Shown one piece after another: positions 36,013 through 45,387 of a stretch of 64,000 nt of DNA. A program made the translations under genes and the position numbers. Below the pieces are notes generated by a model. That model was not told the DNA's origin and ran no database searches. It was given only the letters and a program-made list of their open reading frames with translations. Source of the DNA: CAWBRT01 sp963832785 (GTDB taxonomy: Bacteria > Acidobacteriota > Terriglobia > Terriglobales > Acidobacteriaceae). Numbering within the stretch: the first letter of the stretch is position 1; every line of letters starts with the position of its first letter. The stretch covers positions 2,170,001 through 2,234,000 of the forward strand of contig CAWHVF010000005.1 of assembly GCA_963832785.1 (NCBI GenBank). The letters run 5' to 3'.

Positions 36013-37296
36013 CTACTCCTTGGCCATCAGGCTGGAAAGGGCGTTGTTGGCGTCGGCGCAGGCCTGGCCGACGCTCTTCTGGCCGAGCATGACCTCGTTG
36101 ACCATGCCGCCGATGATGTCGCGTGAGGCCACATTGGCGGCGATAGGCGCGCCCACTTCCCCGCTGCCGGTTTTGGCCGCCTGCTGGATGGCATTCATCC
36201 ACTCGCGACGAACCGGCTCGGCATCGATCCACTTCTTAAAGGCAGGATCGTTCGCCAGCTTGTTACGCGGCGGGGCGATGTCTTCCAGCGCAAGCTTGGC
36301 CTGCATGGCGGGCGAGGTGGCCCACTGCACGAAATACCAGGCCGCCTCCTGCCGCTTTGAGTAGGCCGAGATCGATACCCCCCAGCCGATCAGTACCGGC
36401 TGGTTGCGCGCGCTGCCGGGCAGCAACGAGACGCCGGTCTCATTCAGCCATGTTCCGCCTTCCACCATCCTGTGCAGCTCGTTGCTGGCGTCGAAGGACA
36501 TCACCGCCTTGCCTTCGTGATAGAGCGAGACGTTCTGGTAGAAGTTGTTGTTGATGGCGCCCGGCGGACCGTAATTCTTCAGCAGGTCCGCATACACGGT
36601 GGTAGCTTCCTGCGCTTCCTTGCTGCACAGGGCGGGCTTGCGATTTTTGTCCAGGTAGTCGCCGCCGAAGTTGTGGAGAAACCCGGCATAGGTATAGGGC
36701 ACCGCGGATTTCAGGCCGCGAGTTGTCCAGGGTGACATCGAGGGCTGGCAGGACTTCAGCTTGGCCGCGACTGCCGGCAAACCCTCCAGCCGCGAAGGCA
36801 TCGTCACGCCGCATTTCTTAAAGATATCTTTGCGGTAGAAGATTACGGGCGCTTCGACGTTCAAGGGGATGCCGTTCAGCTTGCCGCCACTGCGCAGCGG
36901 CGCAAGCAGGCCGGGGGCGAAATCGGCGAAATCGTAGTCCTTGGCGCTGGAGTTCTTGACGAAGCCTGTCAGGTCGGCATACCAGCCGGCCCTGGCGAAC
37001 TGTTCGCCCTCGCGCGAAGGCAGAGACATGAACACGTCGATCTCGGAGCTTTTCGCGTTCATGACCGTCACCAGGCGCTGGCGCATCTGCTGCTCCTGGT
37101 AAGTGTCGAACTTTATGGTGATGCCGGTCAGCGCCTCGAACTCGGCTTTGTGCTTGAGCACCGCGTTGGCCCAGGGATGGTTCGATGACAGGAAAGTTAC
37201 GGTTTCGCCCTGATGTTTCTTCCAGTTGAACTGCTGCGCCAAGGCGCCCTGTGCCAGCAGGGCGGCGACAGCGAGCACAGCTATCGTTCGTCTCAT
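36013..37296 (-). CDS. ABC sugar-binding protein (family 1 extracellular)
   Basis: 427-residue periplasmic or lipid-free binding protein from MRRTIAVLAVAALLAQGALA, a signal peptide; AAAAAAGGAGAA precedes this ATG, so the longer frame to 37395 is not used. The two-lobed family-1 SBP fold is suggested by GETVTFLSSNHPWANAVLKH, LTGITIKFDTY and GIPLNVEAPVIFYRKDIFKK. It is the first gene of the sugar importer operon. Ligand unknown; the conserved Cys pair (FKKCGV and LKSCQPS) is unusual but not diagnostic. Confidence 0.9.
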   Translation of the reverse strand: MRRTIAVLAVAALLAQGALAQQFNWKKHQGETVTFLSSNHPWANAVLKHKAEFEALTGITIKFDTYQEQQMRQRLVTVMNAKSSEIDVFMSLPSREGEQFARAGWYADLTGFVKNSSAKDYDFADFAPGLLAPLRSGGKLNGIPLNVEAPVIFYRKDIFKKCGVTMPSRLEGLPAVAAKLKSCQPSMSPWTTRGLKSAVPYTYAGFLHNFGGDYLDKNRKPALCSKEAQEATTVYADLLKNYGPPGAINNNFYQNVSLYHEGKAVMSFDASNELHRMVEGGTWLNETGVSLLPGSARNQPVLIGWGVSISAYSKRQEAAWYFVQWATSPAMQAKLALEDIAPPRNKLANDPAFKKWIDAEPVRREWMNAIQQAAKTGSGEVGAPIAANVASRDIIGGMVNEVMLGQKSVGQACADANNALSSLMAKE

Positions 37297-37319
37297 CGCG
37301 GGTTCTCCTTTTTTAGGAT

Positions 37320-37339
37320 GGCATTCGTCCCGGAATGCC
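37320..37339. promoter_or_regulatory. Inverted repeat upstream of sugar importer operon
   Basis: GGCATTC-gtcccg-GAATGCC, a perfect 7-bp inverted repeat with 6-nt spacer, lies 24 bp before the binding-protein start. It may be an operator for a local or global sugar regulator, though no regulator gene is adjacent. The rest of 37297-37630 (334 bp, between divergent genes) shows no gene. Confidence 0.4.
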
Positions 37340-37630
37340 CCGAATATTTTGTTCCTGCAAGCTCGCGAACGGATTGGCTCCAACGCCACATTCAACAGTA
37401 GCCGACCAATCGGGGGCGTGAGTATCAGAGTTTCTCACATATCCCACAAATGCCGCCAGCTGTCAATGGCCAGCACAGGCGGGGCCGCGCCTGGTGGAGC
37501 GTGCGCCGCTGTTTCCGCTTACGGCTTGCGGCAGTGCCAACGTGTGTGTACTCTCTTAGCAAAACTGATATCGGAGCACGAAACAGGAAGCTGGCGGCCC
37601 CGGATCGCCCGGCCGCGGCCTAATAATCCT

Positions 37631-38578
37631 ATGACAACAGCGAAAATCGACGTTCTAATCACCGGTCCGCTTCTGCCCAGCCTGATGGCCGCAGTCGAAC
37701 GGGATTTCACGGCTCATAAACTCTGGCTCGCCCCCGACCGCAATGCTTATTTGCGGGAGCATGGGCCAGCGATCCGCGGCGTGGTCACCTCGGCCATTGT
37801 CGGCGCCGACGCCGCCCTGATGCAGGCATTGCCGCGGCTTGAGATCATCGCCAACTTCGGGGTCGGATACGACGCGGTCGATCTGGCGGCAGCGCGCCAG
37901 TGCGGCATCATCGTCACCAACACCCCCGGAGTGCTGACCGACTGCGTGGCCGATACCGCTATTGCGCTGTTGCTGGCGGTGACGCGGCGCATCTGCGAGG
38001 CCGATCGCTTCGTCCGGGCCGGCAAGTGGCTGCAAGGCAAATTTCCCCTGAGCACCAAGGTCGGCGGCAAGAATTGCTGCCTTGCCGGCTTGGGAAACGT
38101 TGGCCAGGCAATCGCCACCCGGGCGCGGGCTTTCGGCATGAACATCGGCTACTACGATCCTTATCCCAAGCCGGAGTTGGGCTACCGACTTTACCAGGAC
38201 CTGGAATCGATGGCGCGAGACGCGGATTTTCTGATGCTGGCATTGCCCGGAGGCAAGGAAACCAATCGCGTGATCGATGCCCGCATTCTGGCCGCATTGG
38301 GACGCAAAGGCATTCTGATCAACGTCGCCCGGGGATCGGTCCTGGACGAGCAGGCCTTGGTCAAAGCGCTGCTGGCCGGAGAAATTGCCGGCGCCGGCCT
38401 GGACGTCTTCGAAAATGAACCGCAGGTCCCGGCGGAATTGCTGAAGATGGAGAACGTGGTGCTGACACCGCACCTGGCCAGTGGAACGCACGAAACCCGG
38501 GAGGCCATGGGACAGCTTACCTTCGCCAACCTGCAGGCCCATTTCTCCGGCAAGCCGGTGCTCACGCGCGTGGTGTAG
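37631..38578 (+). CDS. D-2-hydroxyacid dehydrogenase (glyoxylate/hydroxypyruvate reductase-like)
   Basis: 315-residue NAD(P)H-dependent reductase of 2-oxoacids. Start ATG 37631 gives the usual length; the open frame runs further upstream without homology. Rossmann motif GLGNVGQAIATRARAFGMNIGYYDP, catalytic Arg in NVARGSVLDEQAL, Glu in VFENEPQVP and His in TPHLASGTHETR. The branch resembles plant/bacterial hydroxy(phenyl)pyruvate-glyoxylate reductases. Divergent from a sugar importer, so it might act on an intermediate of the same pathway, e.g. hydroxypyruvate or 2-keto acids; this is inference. Confidence 0.9.
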   Translation: MTTAKIDVLITGPLLPSLMAAVERDFTAHKLWLAPDRNAYLREHGPAIRGVVTSAIVGADAALMQALPRLEIIANFGVGYDAVDLAAARQCGIIVTNTPGVLTDCVADTAIALLLAVTRRICEADRFVRAGKWLQGKFPLSTKVGGKNCCLAGLGNVGQAIATRARAFGMNIGYYDPYPKPELGYRLYQDLESMARDADFLMLALPGGKETNRVIDARILAALGRKGILINVARGSVLDEQALVKALLAGEIAGAGLDVFENEPQVPAELLKMENVVLTPHLASGTHETREAMGQLTFANLQAHFSGKPVLTRVV

Positions 38579-38610
38579 AGCGGTTTGGCTTAACGCGGTT
38601 TTTAATAGTT

Positions 38611-38697
38611 GTCATCCTGAAGGGCTGGCGCGAGCGGAGGCGAAGGATCTGCTTTGGACTCAGGAAAGAGCAGATCCTTGGCCTCGCTCAGGATGAC
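38611..38697. repeat. GTCATCCTGA inverted repeat, terminator-like
   Basis: GTCATCCTGA (38611-38620) pairs with TCAGGATGAC (38688-38697), and AAGGATCTGCT (38643-38653) pairs with AGCAGATCCTT (38669-38679). The same GTCATCCTGA/AAGGATCTG words occur in the tandem array at 14675. It lies between convergent genes and may terminate transcription from both sides. Confidence 0.75.
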
Positions 38698-38709
38698 AAT
38701 TCAAAGTGA

Positions 38710-39024
38710 TTAGCGCCAGTATGGGCGGCGGGGAGCCGCGTAGGTGCGATAGGCATACGGTCTGGGATACCAGCGGCCCACGACTACCGGACCTGGATAG
38801 ACATACGCTGGCGGCGCCACCGCTACGTAAGGAGCCGGGGCAACCACGTACGGCACGGGAGGAACGGCGACGTAACGATAGGGACGCACCACCACTGGCC
38901 CCACTCCTACGCCTACTCCTCCCACGCCGACGGCGACCGCTACCTGCGCGCTAGCCTTTGCCGGCGCCATCAGCGTCGCGGCAAACGCCAACGCCGCCAA
39001 CGCTCCCATCATTTTCTTTAGCAT
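38710..39024 (-). CDS. Small secreted Val/Pro/Tyr-rich protein
   Basis: 104 residues starting MLKKMMGALAALAFAATLMA, a clear signal peptide with AKASAQ cleavage context. GGGAGG lies 9 nt before the ATG, supporting this start over the longer open frame. The mature part is low complexity: Val/Gly-rich, then repeated VAPAPYVAVAPPAYVYPGP, then RPYAYRTYAAPRRPYWR. Likely an envelope or extracellular structural protein; no domain recognised. Confidence 0.7.
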   Translation of the reverse strand: MLKKMMGALAALAFAATLMAPAKASAQVAVAVGVGGVGVGVGPVVVRPYRYVAVPPVPYVVAPAPYVAVAPPAYVYPGPVVVGRWYPRPYAYRTYAAPRRPYWR

Positions 39025-39092
39025 CGCTTTTACCTCCCTTCCTACAGTTAGGAACCCGCCGGCGGAAGAAAGTTGCAGTACAGTGGAAGCAC

Positions 39093-39205
39093 CGGGCTTC
39101 AGCCATACTGTATCCAAAAGATGAACGTCGTTCCGAGCGACGCTCGCGTCGCGAGTCGAGGAATCTGGCGTTGCTTTCGGCCATAACAAGCACAAGATCC
39201 CTCCA
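39093..39205. repeat. Dispersed intergenic repeat, copy B
   Basis: Inverted copy of 3944-4069 (see that entry). It lies in the 467-bp gap upstream of the gamma-glutamyltransferase gene. The adjoining 39206-39305 contains CGGCTTCGCTTCGGCCG and AAGCCCGGCGCTTCCAC repeat-like pieces but no gene. Confidence 0.7.
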
Positions 39206-39491
39206 CTACGCTTGCCTCCGGCTTCGCTTCGGCCGGGATGACGCTGGCTTCAGGCGTCGGGATACACCGACCGGAAGCTGCCACTAAAGCCCGGCGCTTC
39301 CACGTCGCGGGATACATCAGGCTTAGCGAACGCAGCACACAAACCATTCGCAAAAATGTAAGCGCTTGACGGCTCTGTATTCCTGCCTGATACTCGGACG
39401 GACTTCCGTAGTGACGCCCGGCCCAGTCGAACAGCAGTAAAGTTTCGAATTAAATTACGGTAACAATGCTTCATTCACAGGAGGCACGACG

Positions 39492-41258
39492 ATGAGCCAC
39501 ATTAAGAAGCTATTTTGTGCATTGGCACTGATGGCCATAGGCTCTGCCATGCTGTCGCACGCCGCTTCCCAGCCTGCAGTCGAGTCCGAGCACGGCATGG
39601 TTGTTTCTTCTCAGCGTTACGCGTCGGAGGCCGGCGTGCGCATTCTGCAGCAAGGCGGGAACGCCATTGACGCTGCGGTGGCGGTCGGCTATGCCCTGGC
39701 CGTGGTGAATCCTTGCTGCGGCAACATCGGTGGCGGGGGTTTCATGACTATTCACCTGGCCGATGGACGCAATACCTTCATCAATTTCCGCGAGGTGGCG
39801 CCGGCGGCCGCCAGCGAGCGCATGTACCTCGACGCGCAAGGAAACGTCATCAAGGACCTCAGCCTCTACGGTTACCTGGCCGCCGGTGTCCCGGGCACCG
39901 TCATGGGGCTTGATCGCGCTCTGACCAAGTACGGCAGAATGCCGCGCGCCCGGGTGATGGCCCCGGCGATCAAGCTGGCGCGCTCGGGATTCATCTTGAA
40001 CCGCGGCGATACCGACATCCTCGATGCTCAAGCCGACCGGCTGGCCAAAGATCCCGTGGCTTCGAAGATCTTCCTCCGCTCTGACGGTAAGCCATTCCAA
40101 CTGGGAGAGCGGCTGGTGCAGAAGGACCTGGCCGCCACCCTTGAGCTAATTGCCAGGCAGGGCCCGGACGCATTCTATATGGGACCAATCGCCAAAGCGG
40201 TGGAACAGGCAAGCAAGGCCAATGGCGGCATTCTGACCGCCAAGGACTTCGCCAACTACAAGGTCACCGAAGGTCCGCCTCTGACTTGCAGCTACCGTGG
40301 CTACGTGCTTGTCTCGTCGCCGCCGCCCAGTTCGGGCGGGACTACGATCTGCGAAATCCTCAACATTCTTGAGGGCTACGACTTGAAGGCCATGGGGTTC
40401 CGCTCGGCGCAGTCAGTCCATCTGGTTGTGGAGGCCATGCGCCATGCGTTTATGGACCGCAACACTTATCTCGGCGATCCGGCCTTCGTAAAGAACCCGC
40501 TAGACCGCTTGCTCTCGAAGGAGTATGCGGCTGCCATCCGTGCCAAGATCGATCCGGAAAAGGCGACTCCGTCCAAAGCTGTCCAGCCCGGTATCGAGCC
40601 GCACGAAAAGAGCGAGACGACGCACTATTCGGTGATCGACAGCGAAGGCAACGCGGTCTCGGTTACCTACACCATCAATGGCTCCTTCGGGGCCACGGTG
40701 GTTGCGCCCGGCACGGGCTTTTTGCTCAATAACGAGATGGACGACTTCACGGTAAAGCCCGGCGTGCCCAACCTTTTCGGGTTGATTCAGGGCAAGGCGA
40801 ACGCGGTCGCGCCCGGCAAGACCCCGCTTTCTTCGATGTCGCCCACCCTGGTAACCAAGGACGGCAAGATCTTTCAGGTGGTCGGCAGCCCGGGCGGCCC
40901 GAGAATTATCACCATAACGCTTGAAACCATTATGAACATCATCGACTACGGCATGGCGCCGCAGGAGGCGGTCGATGCCCCTCGGATTCACCATCAGTGG
41001 CTTCCCGATGAAGTCTTTTACGAGCCGTATGGGCTGTCGCCGGACACAATGAAGATTCTGCGCGGCATGGGCTATAAATTGACCCAGCAAGCGCCATGGG
41101 GCGCGGCGGAACTCATTGAGATTGGTTCAATCGGGGCATCGACGCAAAGCATGAGCACGCCGGGCAGCGGCGCTTCTGCTTCGGGGCCAGTGCGCGCCGG
41201 TTTCATCTATGGCGCGAACGATAACCGCCGGCCGGCCGGGGCAGCAGTGGGCTATTGA
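39492..41258 (+). CDS. ggt: Gamma-glutamyltranspeptidase precursor
   Basis: 588-residue periplasmic N-terminal-nucleophile hydrolase that cleaves glutathione and transfers gamma-glutamyl groups. Signal peptide MSHIKKLFCALALMAIGSAM, then the large subunit with NPCCGNIGGGGFMTIHLADG and NFREVAPAAASERMY (the gamma-Glu binding Arg lies in this segment). Autoprocessing is expected before Thr376 of TTHYSVIDSEGNAVSVTYT, which becomes the nucleophile of the small subunit; MDDFTVKPG and GSPGGPRIITITLETIMNI follow. AGGAGG lies 7 nt before the ATG. Monocistronic. Two extra Cys in NPCCGN are uncommon. Confidence 0.95.
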   Translation: MSHIKKLFCALALMAIGSAMLSHAASQPAVESEHGMVVSSQRYASEAGVRILQQGGNAIDAAVAVGYALAVVNPCCGNIGGGGFMTIHLADGRNTFINFREVAPAAASERMYLDAQGNVIKDLSLYGYLAAGVPGTVMGLDRALTKYGRMPRARVMAPAIKLARSGFILNRGDTDILDAQADRLAKDPVASKIFLRSDGKPFQLGERLVQKDLAATLELIARQGPDAFYMGPIAKAVEQASKANGGILTAKDFANYKVTEGPPLTCSYRGYVLVSSPPPSSGGTTICEILNILEGYDLKAMGFRSAQSVHLVVEAMRHAFMDRNTYLGDPAFVKNPLDRLLSKEYAAAIRAKIDPEKATPSKAVQPGIEPHEKSETTHYSVIDSEGNAVSVTYTINGSFGATVVAPGTGFLLNNEMDDFTVKPGVPNLFGLIQGKANAVAPGKTPLSSMSPTLVTKDGKIFQVVGSPGGPRIITITLETIMNIIDYGMAPQEAVDAPRIHHQWLPDEVFYEPYGLSPDTMKILRGMGYKLTQQAPWGAAELIEIGSIGASTQSMSTPGSGASASGPVRAGFIYGANDNRRPAGAAVGY

Positions 41259-41328
41259 GTAGATGAACGGTCTTTAGGAGACCACGAAAAGCTGGGCAGC
41301 TTGGGCACGACAGCGCGAACAACAATGG

Positions 41329-41625
41329 CTACCGTGCCAGCGCCGCTTCACGCCATCGCGCAATTTCCTGTACGCCCGGATACTCAAGCGGGCGCGGACT
41401 GAGGCTCGGAACGATCTTGGCGCAGCGCAACAAGCGGCAAAACCTGCCTAAATTCAGCCGATCATGGCTCTGGACGCAGCAGAGCGCCCAGTACAGGACG
41501 GAATCAAGAATCAGGAACTGCTCCTGGCCCCGCTCTGCTGCTGCCACCAGGCTCTCCGCCGGGCCGTCGTCGCTGCCAATTAGCGTCATGAGAACGTAAT
41601 CAACGTGCAGGTAACCTTCGCTCAT
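41329..41625 (-). CDS. Hypothetical protein, possibly degenerate PIN-like
   Basis: 98 residues, MSEGYLHVDYVLMTLIGSDD at the start and EIARWREAALAR at the end. The N-terminal half vaguely resembles the opening of a PIN toxin domain (LHVDYVLMTLIGSDDGPAES, an acidic residue then a hydrophobic strand and helix), but the downstream acidic residues are missing and no antitoxin is adjacent. No Shine-Dalgarno is visible before the ATG, so it may be a remnant or a spurious frame. Confidence 0.4.
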   Translation of the reverse strand: MSEGYLHVDYVLMTLIGSDDGPAESLVAAAERGQEQFLILDSVLYWALCCVQSHDRLNLGRFCRLLRCAKIVPSLSPRPLEYPGVQEIARWREAALAR

Positions 41626-42298
41626 AAGAAAGTATTAAATCAGACCTGTTAGACTAGATTTCTTTTTTGCCCCGCATTGTCGAGTTTCGTTTTGGGAATT
41701 TTCCCCTGGAGATTTGATTAACTAAACAGCCGTGCACAGCACCGGTGATCCGAAACCGACAAGCAGGTTGCGTGTTCAAGCAATTGTAAGTAGCTGGATT
41801 GCGAACCTGGGGTGCGAAGTCCGAGGTGGCAAAATCTGCCGCCGCAAGCGGTGGTGCGAGCGGAATTGTTTGCGCACCATTTACTTGGCGCCCCTTATCT
41901 GGATCGGTAACTAAAGGTAGGAACGGAAGCCGGGAATGCGTTGGCCCGCCGCATTCGATGTGGCGCCGGCCTAGGTAAAAGACCGGAGCCATCGAATCTT
42001 GCTACGCGGCCACTCAGCCGAGGCGCGCCGGTTAGCACATGGCCTAAAAGGTGCAAATCTGGTTGCTTTGCCGGAGTACAAAGCTGAAAATGGATCATCC
42101 TGTTTGGGTTTGTGATTCAAAAGGCCGCTATTCCTTGAGACTTCATCCTGCCTCGGGCCAAGGACGTTCGTGGACTGAGCCGGCCTGCGCTTCTTAGTGG
42201 CCGCACTTTAGGCCAGCGACGCGCACAGGGAATACGGGAAGATTCACGAACAACGGAGACTGGTGGGAAAAACAAGAGAATAGCCGGGAGGCAATTTT
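41626..42298. other. Intergenic region, no gene recognised
   Basis: 673 bp between the hypothetical gene and the subtilase. Frames present lack homology or ribosome sites. I see no tRNA and no clear riboswitch. The subtilase ribosome site (CCGGGAGGC) lies at its end. Confidence 0.45.
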
Positions 42299-44362
42299 AT
42301 GTCGCATGCCGCACGAGTTCACCAGCAAGCCGGATTTGCCCGCCGTAAAGCGCTGCCTATCGTTGTGTTTGTCCTGGTGTTTGTCCTGGCGCTTGTTGCC
42401 GGACTAAACGCACAGGGACCGGCCCCTGGTTCACAGCAGCCAGCCATCGATCTTAAGACAGCCAAGGCAGGTACGGCCAAGCCATTAAGTTTGCCGCCGG
42501 CCCCGGCCGGGCTTCCGCGTTCCGTCCCCGCGGCGCTCCGCGCCTCGGCCAGAGCGCTAATGAGCCCCGGAGCGGGCACGCCTGTCGCCGGCGACAAGAC
42601 CGCGGCCAGCTATTACTTCGTGATCCGGGCCGAATTTGATTCAGTAAATTCGCGTCAGAATCTCAAGGTGCCCGGAGTCACGCTGCTGACAGCCTTCGAC
42701 CGCTTTGCCGAAGTGTTCGTTCCCCTGAATGCAGCCCAAACCGGCATAGACCCGCAGGTTACACAAGCATTTATTTCCGCGCCCGGGCTCGTCTGGATTG
42801 ACTATCCGGAGGCGATACAAGTCCCGCCGGTTCCCACCCTGCAGTCGACGACGCCGACCCGCGCCGTGGCGGAGCAAATTGTCCGGGGCGGCACCGCGAA
42901 CCTTACCGGCAAGGGAGTCATCGTGGCCGTAATCGATTCCGGCCTCGACTTCCGCAATCGGGATTTCATTACTTTCGATGCCGCCGGCCATCCCACCTCC
43001 CGCCTGCTTTACCTTTGGGACACCATGAGCACCTCGTTCGATTCCTCCGGACTGGGCGGCAAGGCGCCGTACTCGTTCCCGAACGGACGCTCCATCGGCA
43101 CGCTCTACACTCGCCAGCAACTAACGGCCGAGTTGGCTGCCGGCAGCAAGCGCATTCCGGCAACCGACGAGCACGGCCACGGGACGGCAGCCGCCGGAAT
43201 CGCGGCAGGCAGTGGCAACAATTCCAAGGCCTTCGTGGGCGTGGCCCCCGACGCGGACATTATTGCCGTGCGTATCGGAGGCAGCACAGGATCGCTGGAG
43301 AACGGATACCTGCTTAATGCGGCCGTCGCCTGGGTTGACAGCATCGCCAAACAAGAAGGCAAGCCGGTGGTTTTCTCCTGCAGCTTCGGCGGTCACGGCG
43401 GAGGCCACAATGGAGACAGCATTGAAGAGCGCGAACTGCAAGCGCGCTTCGCTAATGCCCCCGGACGGGCCATTGTCATCGCCGCCGGCAACGAGCGGAT
43501 CGCCGGCTTGCATACTCAGGTGGCGGTTGCCATCAACCAGCCGGCCAACCTCGCCTGGAAGTCGGATAACCCCGCTATGGTAGATTTCTACGTCCACTCG
43601 CCGAGTGGCGCGGTCCCCGATCCCAAGCAGCTCGCGATGGCTCCTCTGGTGCTCACCGGCACAGGTCAATTGCCTACGCCTACGCTGAACAGAGCGTACC
43701 AGAACCCGATTTCCCAAGACCTGGTGCTGGAATTTACTACGCCCGCCAACTGGGCGGGCATGGTGCTGTCGAGCACCAGCCAGGAAAAGCTGCAGGTAGA
43801 TGGCTACATCCTGGGAGGCGCCTTCGACCAGTCCATTCAGCGCCAGGCTGAGATTGTCGGCACTCCCGGCTCCTCGGGAGGCGCTATCACGGTCGGCAGC
43901 TACGATTGGAACGATCAATTCAGCTATCAGGGTCAAATGTATACGCTGAAAGATGCCTGCGGAAATGCCCCCATGCAGTTGGGCAGTCTTTCCTGTTATT
44001 CCAGCATCGGCTACGACCGCGGCGGCTCCATCAAGCCGGATATCACCGCACCCGGCCAGTGGTATTCGTCCAGCTACGCCAGAAATCCGGATGGAAGCGG
44101 CGTGGGCGCCGACCACAATTTGGTGGACTCCTCGGGGAATTACATGCTTTTCAACGGCACCAGCGCAGCCACGCCGTACGTTGCCGGCATTGTGGCGCTG
44201 ATGCTGCAAAAGAAACCGACATTGACGAGCGGAGATATCAAGTCATTGCTTCAGCACAACTCCACTCAAGACTTTTATACCGGCAATGCCCCTAACGCGT
44301 CCTGGGGCTATGGCAAGCTCGATCTGGCGGCGGTGCGCGCCACATTGAATGCAATACGCTGA
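42299..44362 (+). CDS. Exported subtilisin-like serine protease (S8)
   Basis: 687-residue secreted peptidase. A basic N-region and a hydrophobic segment (LPIVVFVLVFVLALVAGLNA, residues 19-38) form the signal, followed by a propeptide-like region to about 190. Catalytic triad: Asp213 in GVIVAVIDSGLDFRN, His294 in DEHGHGTAAAGIAAG, Ser622 in FNGTSAATPYVAGIVALML. The catalytic domain is interrupted between His and Ser by a beta-rich insertion (about 410-555). GGGAGG lies 7 nt upstream of the ATG. A strong hairpin follows. It lies about 3 kb from the radical-SAM/repeat-peptide locus; a link is only a possibility. Confidence 0.92.
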   Translation: MSHAARVHQQAGFARRKALPIVVFVLVFVLALVAGLNAQGPAPGSQQPAIDLKTAKAGTAKPLSLPPAPAGLPRSVPAALRASARALMSPGAGTPVAGDKTAASYYFVIRAEFDSVNSRQNLKVPGVTLLTAFDRFAEVFVPLNAAQTGIDPQVTQAFISAPGLVWIDYPEAIQVPPVPTLQSTTPTRAVAEQIVRGGTANLTGKGVIVAVIDSGLDFRNRDFITFDAAGHPTSRLLYLWDTMSTSFDSSGLGGKAPYSFPNGRSIGTLYTRQQLTAELAAGSKRIPATDEHGHGTAAAGIAAGSGNNSKAFVGVAPDADIIAVRIGGSTGSLENGYLLNAAVAWVDSIAKQEGKPVVFSCSFGGHGGGHNGDSIEERELQARFANAPGRAIVIAAGNERIAGLHTQVAVAINQPANLAWKSDNPAMVDFYVHSPSGAVPDPKQLAMAPLVLTGTGQLPTPTLNRAYQNPISQDLVLEFTTPANWAGMVLSSTSQEKLQVDGYILGGAFDQSIQRQAEIVGTPGSSGGAITVGSYDWNDQFSYQGQMYTLKDACGNAPMQLGSLSCYSSIGYDRGGSIKPDITAPGQWYSSSYARNPDGSGVGADHNLVDSSGNYMLFNGTSAATPYVAGIVALMLQKKPTLTSGDIKSLLQHNSTQDFYTGNAPNASWGYGKLDLAAVRATLNAIR

Positions 44363-44381
44363 GAACAGGACGGAAAATAAA

Positions 44382-44427
44382 GGTGGGAACCCTGGCAGCG
44401 CCCCTTCGGGGCTCAAGGATTCCCACC
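44382..44427. terminator. Hairpin after subtilase gene
   Basis: GGTGGGAA (44382-44389) pairs with TTCCCACC (44420-44427), with CCT/AGG and an inner GCCCCTTCGGGGC tetraloop stem. It starts 20 bp after the stop codon. No T-tract follows on the plus strand. Confidence 0.65.
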
Positions 44428-44559
44428 TCCACCCTGACGGCGTTCAACGGCTGAGCTAGGCAAAACCAAAGTTGCTGTATTCCGAATCGTGGAAGGGCAC
44501 GTCTTCAGACGTGCCGTATGAAGCGGTAAATCCGACTTTAGAGCAAATTTATAGTTGCT

Positions 44560-44655
44560 GTACCCGGGTGGAAGCACCGGGCTTTAGCCCGGTGAATAGG
44601 TCCACCTAAATAAGGGGCTTCAGTCCCTGTGGTCCAATACAGGCCTAAAGACCAC
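44560..44655. repeat. REP-like palindrome block, copy 2
   Basis: GTACCCGGGTGGAAGC begins the block, CACCGGGCTTTAGCCCGGTG (44575-44594) is a perfect palindrome, and AATAAGGGGCTTCAGTCCCTGTG follows. The order matches the reverse complement of 16969-17044 over about 75-95 bp. It lies next to an IS200-like element. Confidence 0.75.
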
Positions 44656-44735
44656 GCGTGCTGGTTATCAGCGCGGCTGAAGGCATGCCCTGATACAAAG
44701 CCGACACAAAGCAACTTTGGTTCTGCTCTTAACGA

Positions 44736-45345
44736 CCACCGGCTTAAAGCCGGTGGGTTATATTGCGACTGAAAGTCGCAGGTTGCGGCTGGAAGCCGCC
44801 TGAAGCGCTCCCGGCTGCAAGCCGGCTTAAGGCTCGGCGGGCGCGGTAATCTTGAACGCCTCCGCGTCTTCGTCCCACCTCTGATTTTCGATGTACTCCA
44901 TGATCATCTTCTCGTCCACCGCGCCCACCGTCGCGCAGAAATACCCCCGCGCCCACAGGTGCTGCCCCCAGTACCGTTTGCGCAGGTGCGGAAAATCTTC
45001 CTGCAACCGCCGCGACGACTTCCCTTTCACGTACTGCACCAGCTTGGCCGGCGACAGCAGTGGCGGGGCAGATACCAGCATATGCACGTGGTCCGGCGAC
45101 ACCGCGCCACGGATGATCGTCACTTCTCGCGCCTGGCAGATCTGCCGGATCACATCGCGGGCACGCTCCGCCACTTCCCCGCACAGCACTTTGTACCGAT
45201 ACTTCGTAATCCAGATCAGGTGATACTTGATGTCCCAAATCGCGTGCCCGCTGGTTCTATATTCAGTCATCGTCCGCCTCGCGCCATTGTAGCGGGAGGC
45301 TAAAGCTTACCGCCTTAAGGCGGTGGGATTAAACCTGGCGATTGA
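44736..45345 (-). mobile_element. IS200/IS605-like element
   Basis: A tnpA gene is bracketed by similar hairpins: ACCGCCTTAAGGCGGT (45309-45324) upstream and CCACCGGCTT-A-AAGCCGGTGG (44736-44756) downstream, both followed on the plus strand by a GGTGGG-T-like tail. Three further imperfect hairpins (GACTGAAAGTC, GGCTGGAAGCC, GGCTGCAAGCC cores) lie at 44765-44825 after tnpA. No tnpB is present, as in IS200 types. Exact ends are not determinable from one copy. Confidence 0.75.
44827..45270 (-). CDS. tnpA: IS200/IS605-family transposase TnpA (Y1 HUH)
   Basis: 147-residue single-strand transposase. HUH motif His61-Val-His63 in SPDHVHMLVSAPP and catalytic Tyr126 in MIMEYIENQ are present; HLIWITKYRYKVLCGEVAER and LVQYVKGKSSRRLQEDFPHL are typical of the family. 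It appears intact and full length. It could also be read as a REP-associated transposase relative given the palindromes nearby, but the sequence looks closer to classical IS200. Confidence 0.92.
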   Translation of the reverse strand: MTEYRTSGHAIWDIKYHLIWITKYRYKVLCGEVAERARDVIRQICQAREVTIIRGAVSPDHVHMLVSAPPLLSPAKLVQYVKGKSSRRLQEDFPHLRKRYWGQHLWARGYFCATVGAVDEKMIMEYIENQRWDEDAEAFKITAPAEP

Positions 45346-45387
45346 ACTAAAAGCCTACCGCTACGCTGTCGAAACTAGTGCTGCGCT

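Noticed and set aside
41329..41625. Toxin-antitoxin pair with PIN toxin
   Set aside because: Only the N-terminal pattern is vaguely PIN-like, no antitoxin gene is adjacent and the acidic triad is incomplete.
41654..41992. A minus-strand 112-codon ORF before the subtilase
   Set aside because: No ribosome site, no homology I recognise, atypical composition; left as gene-free.
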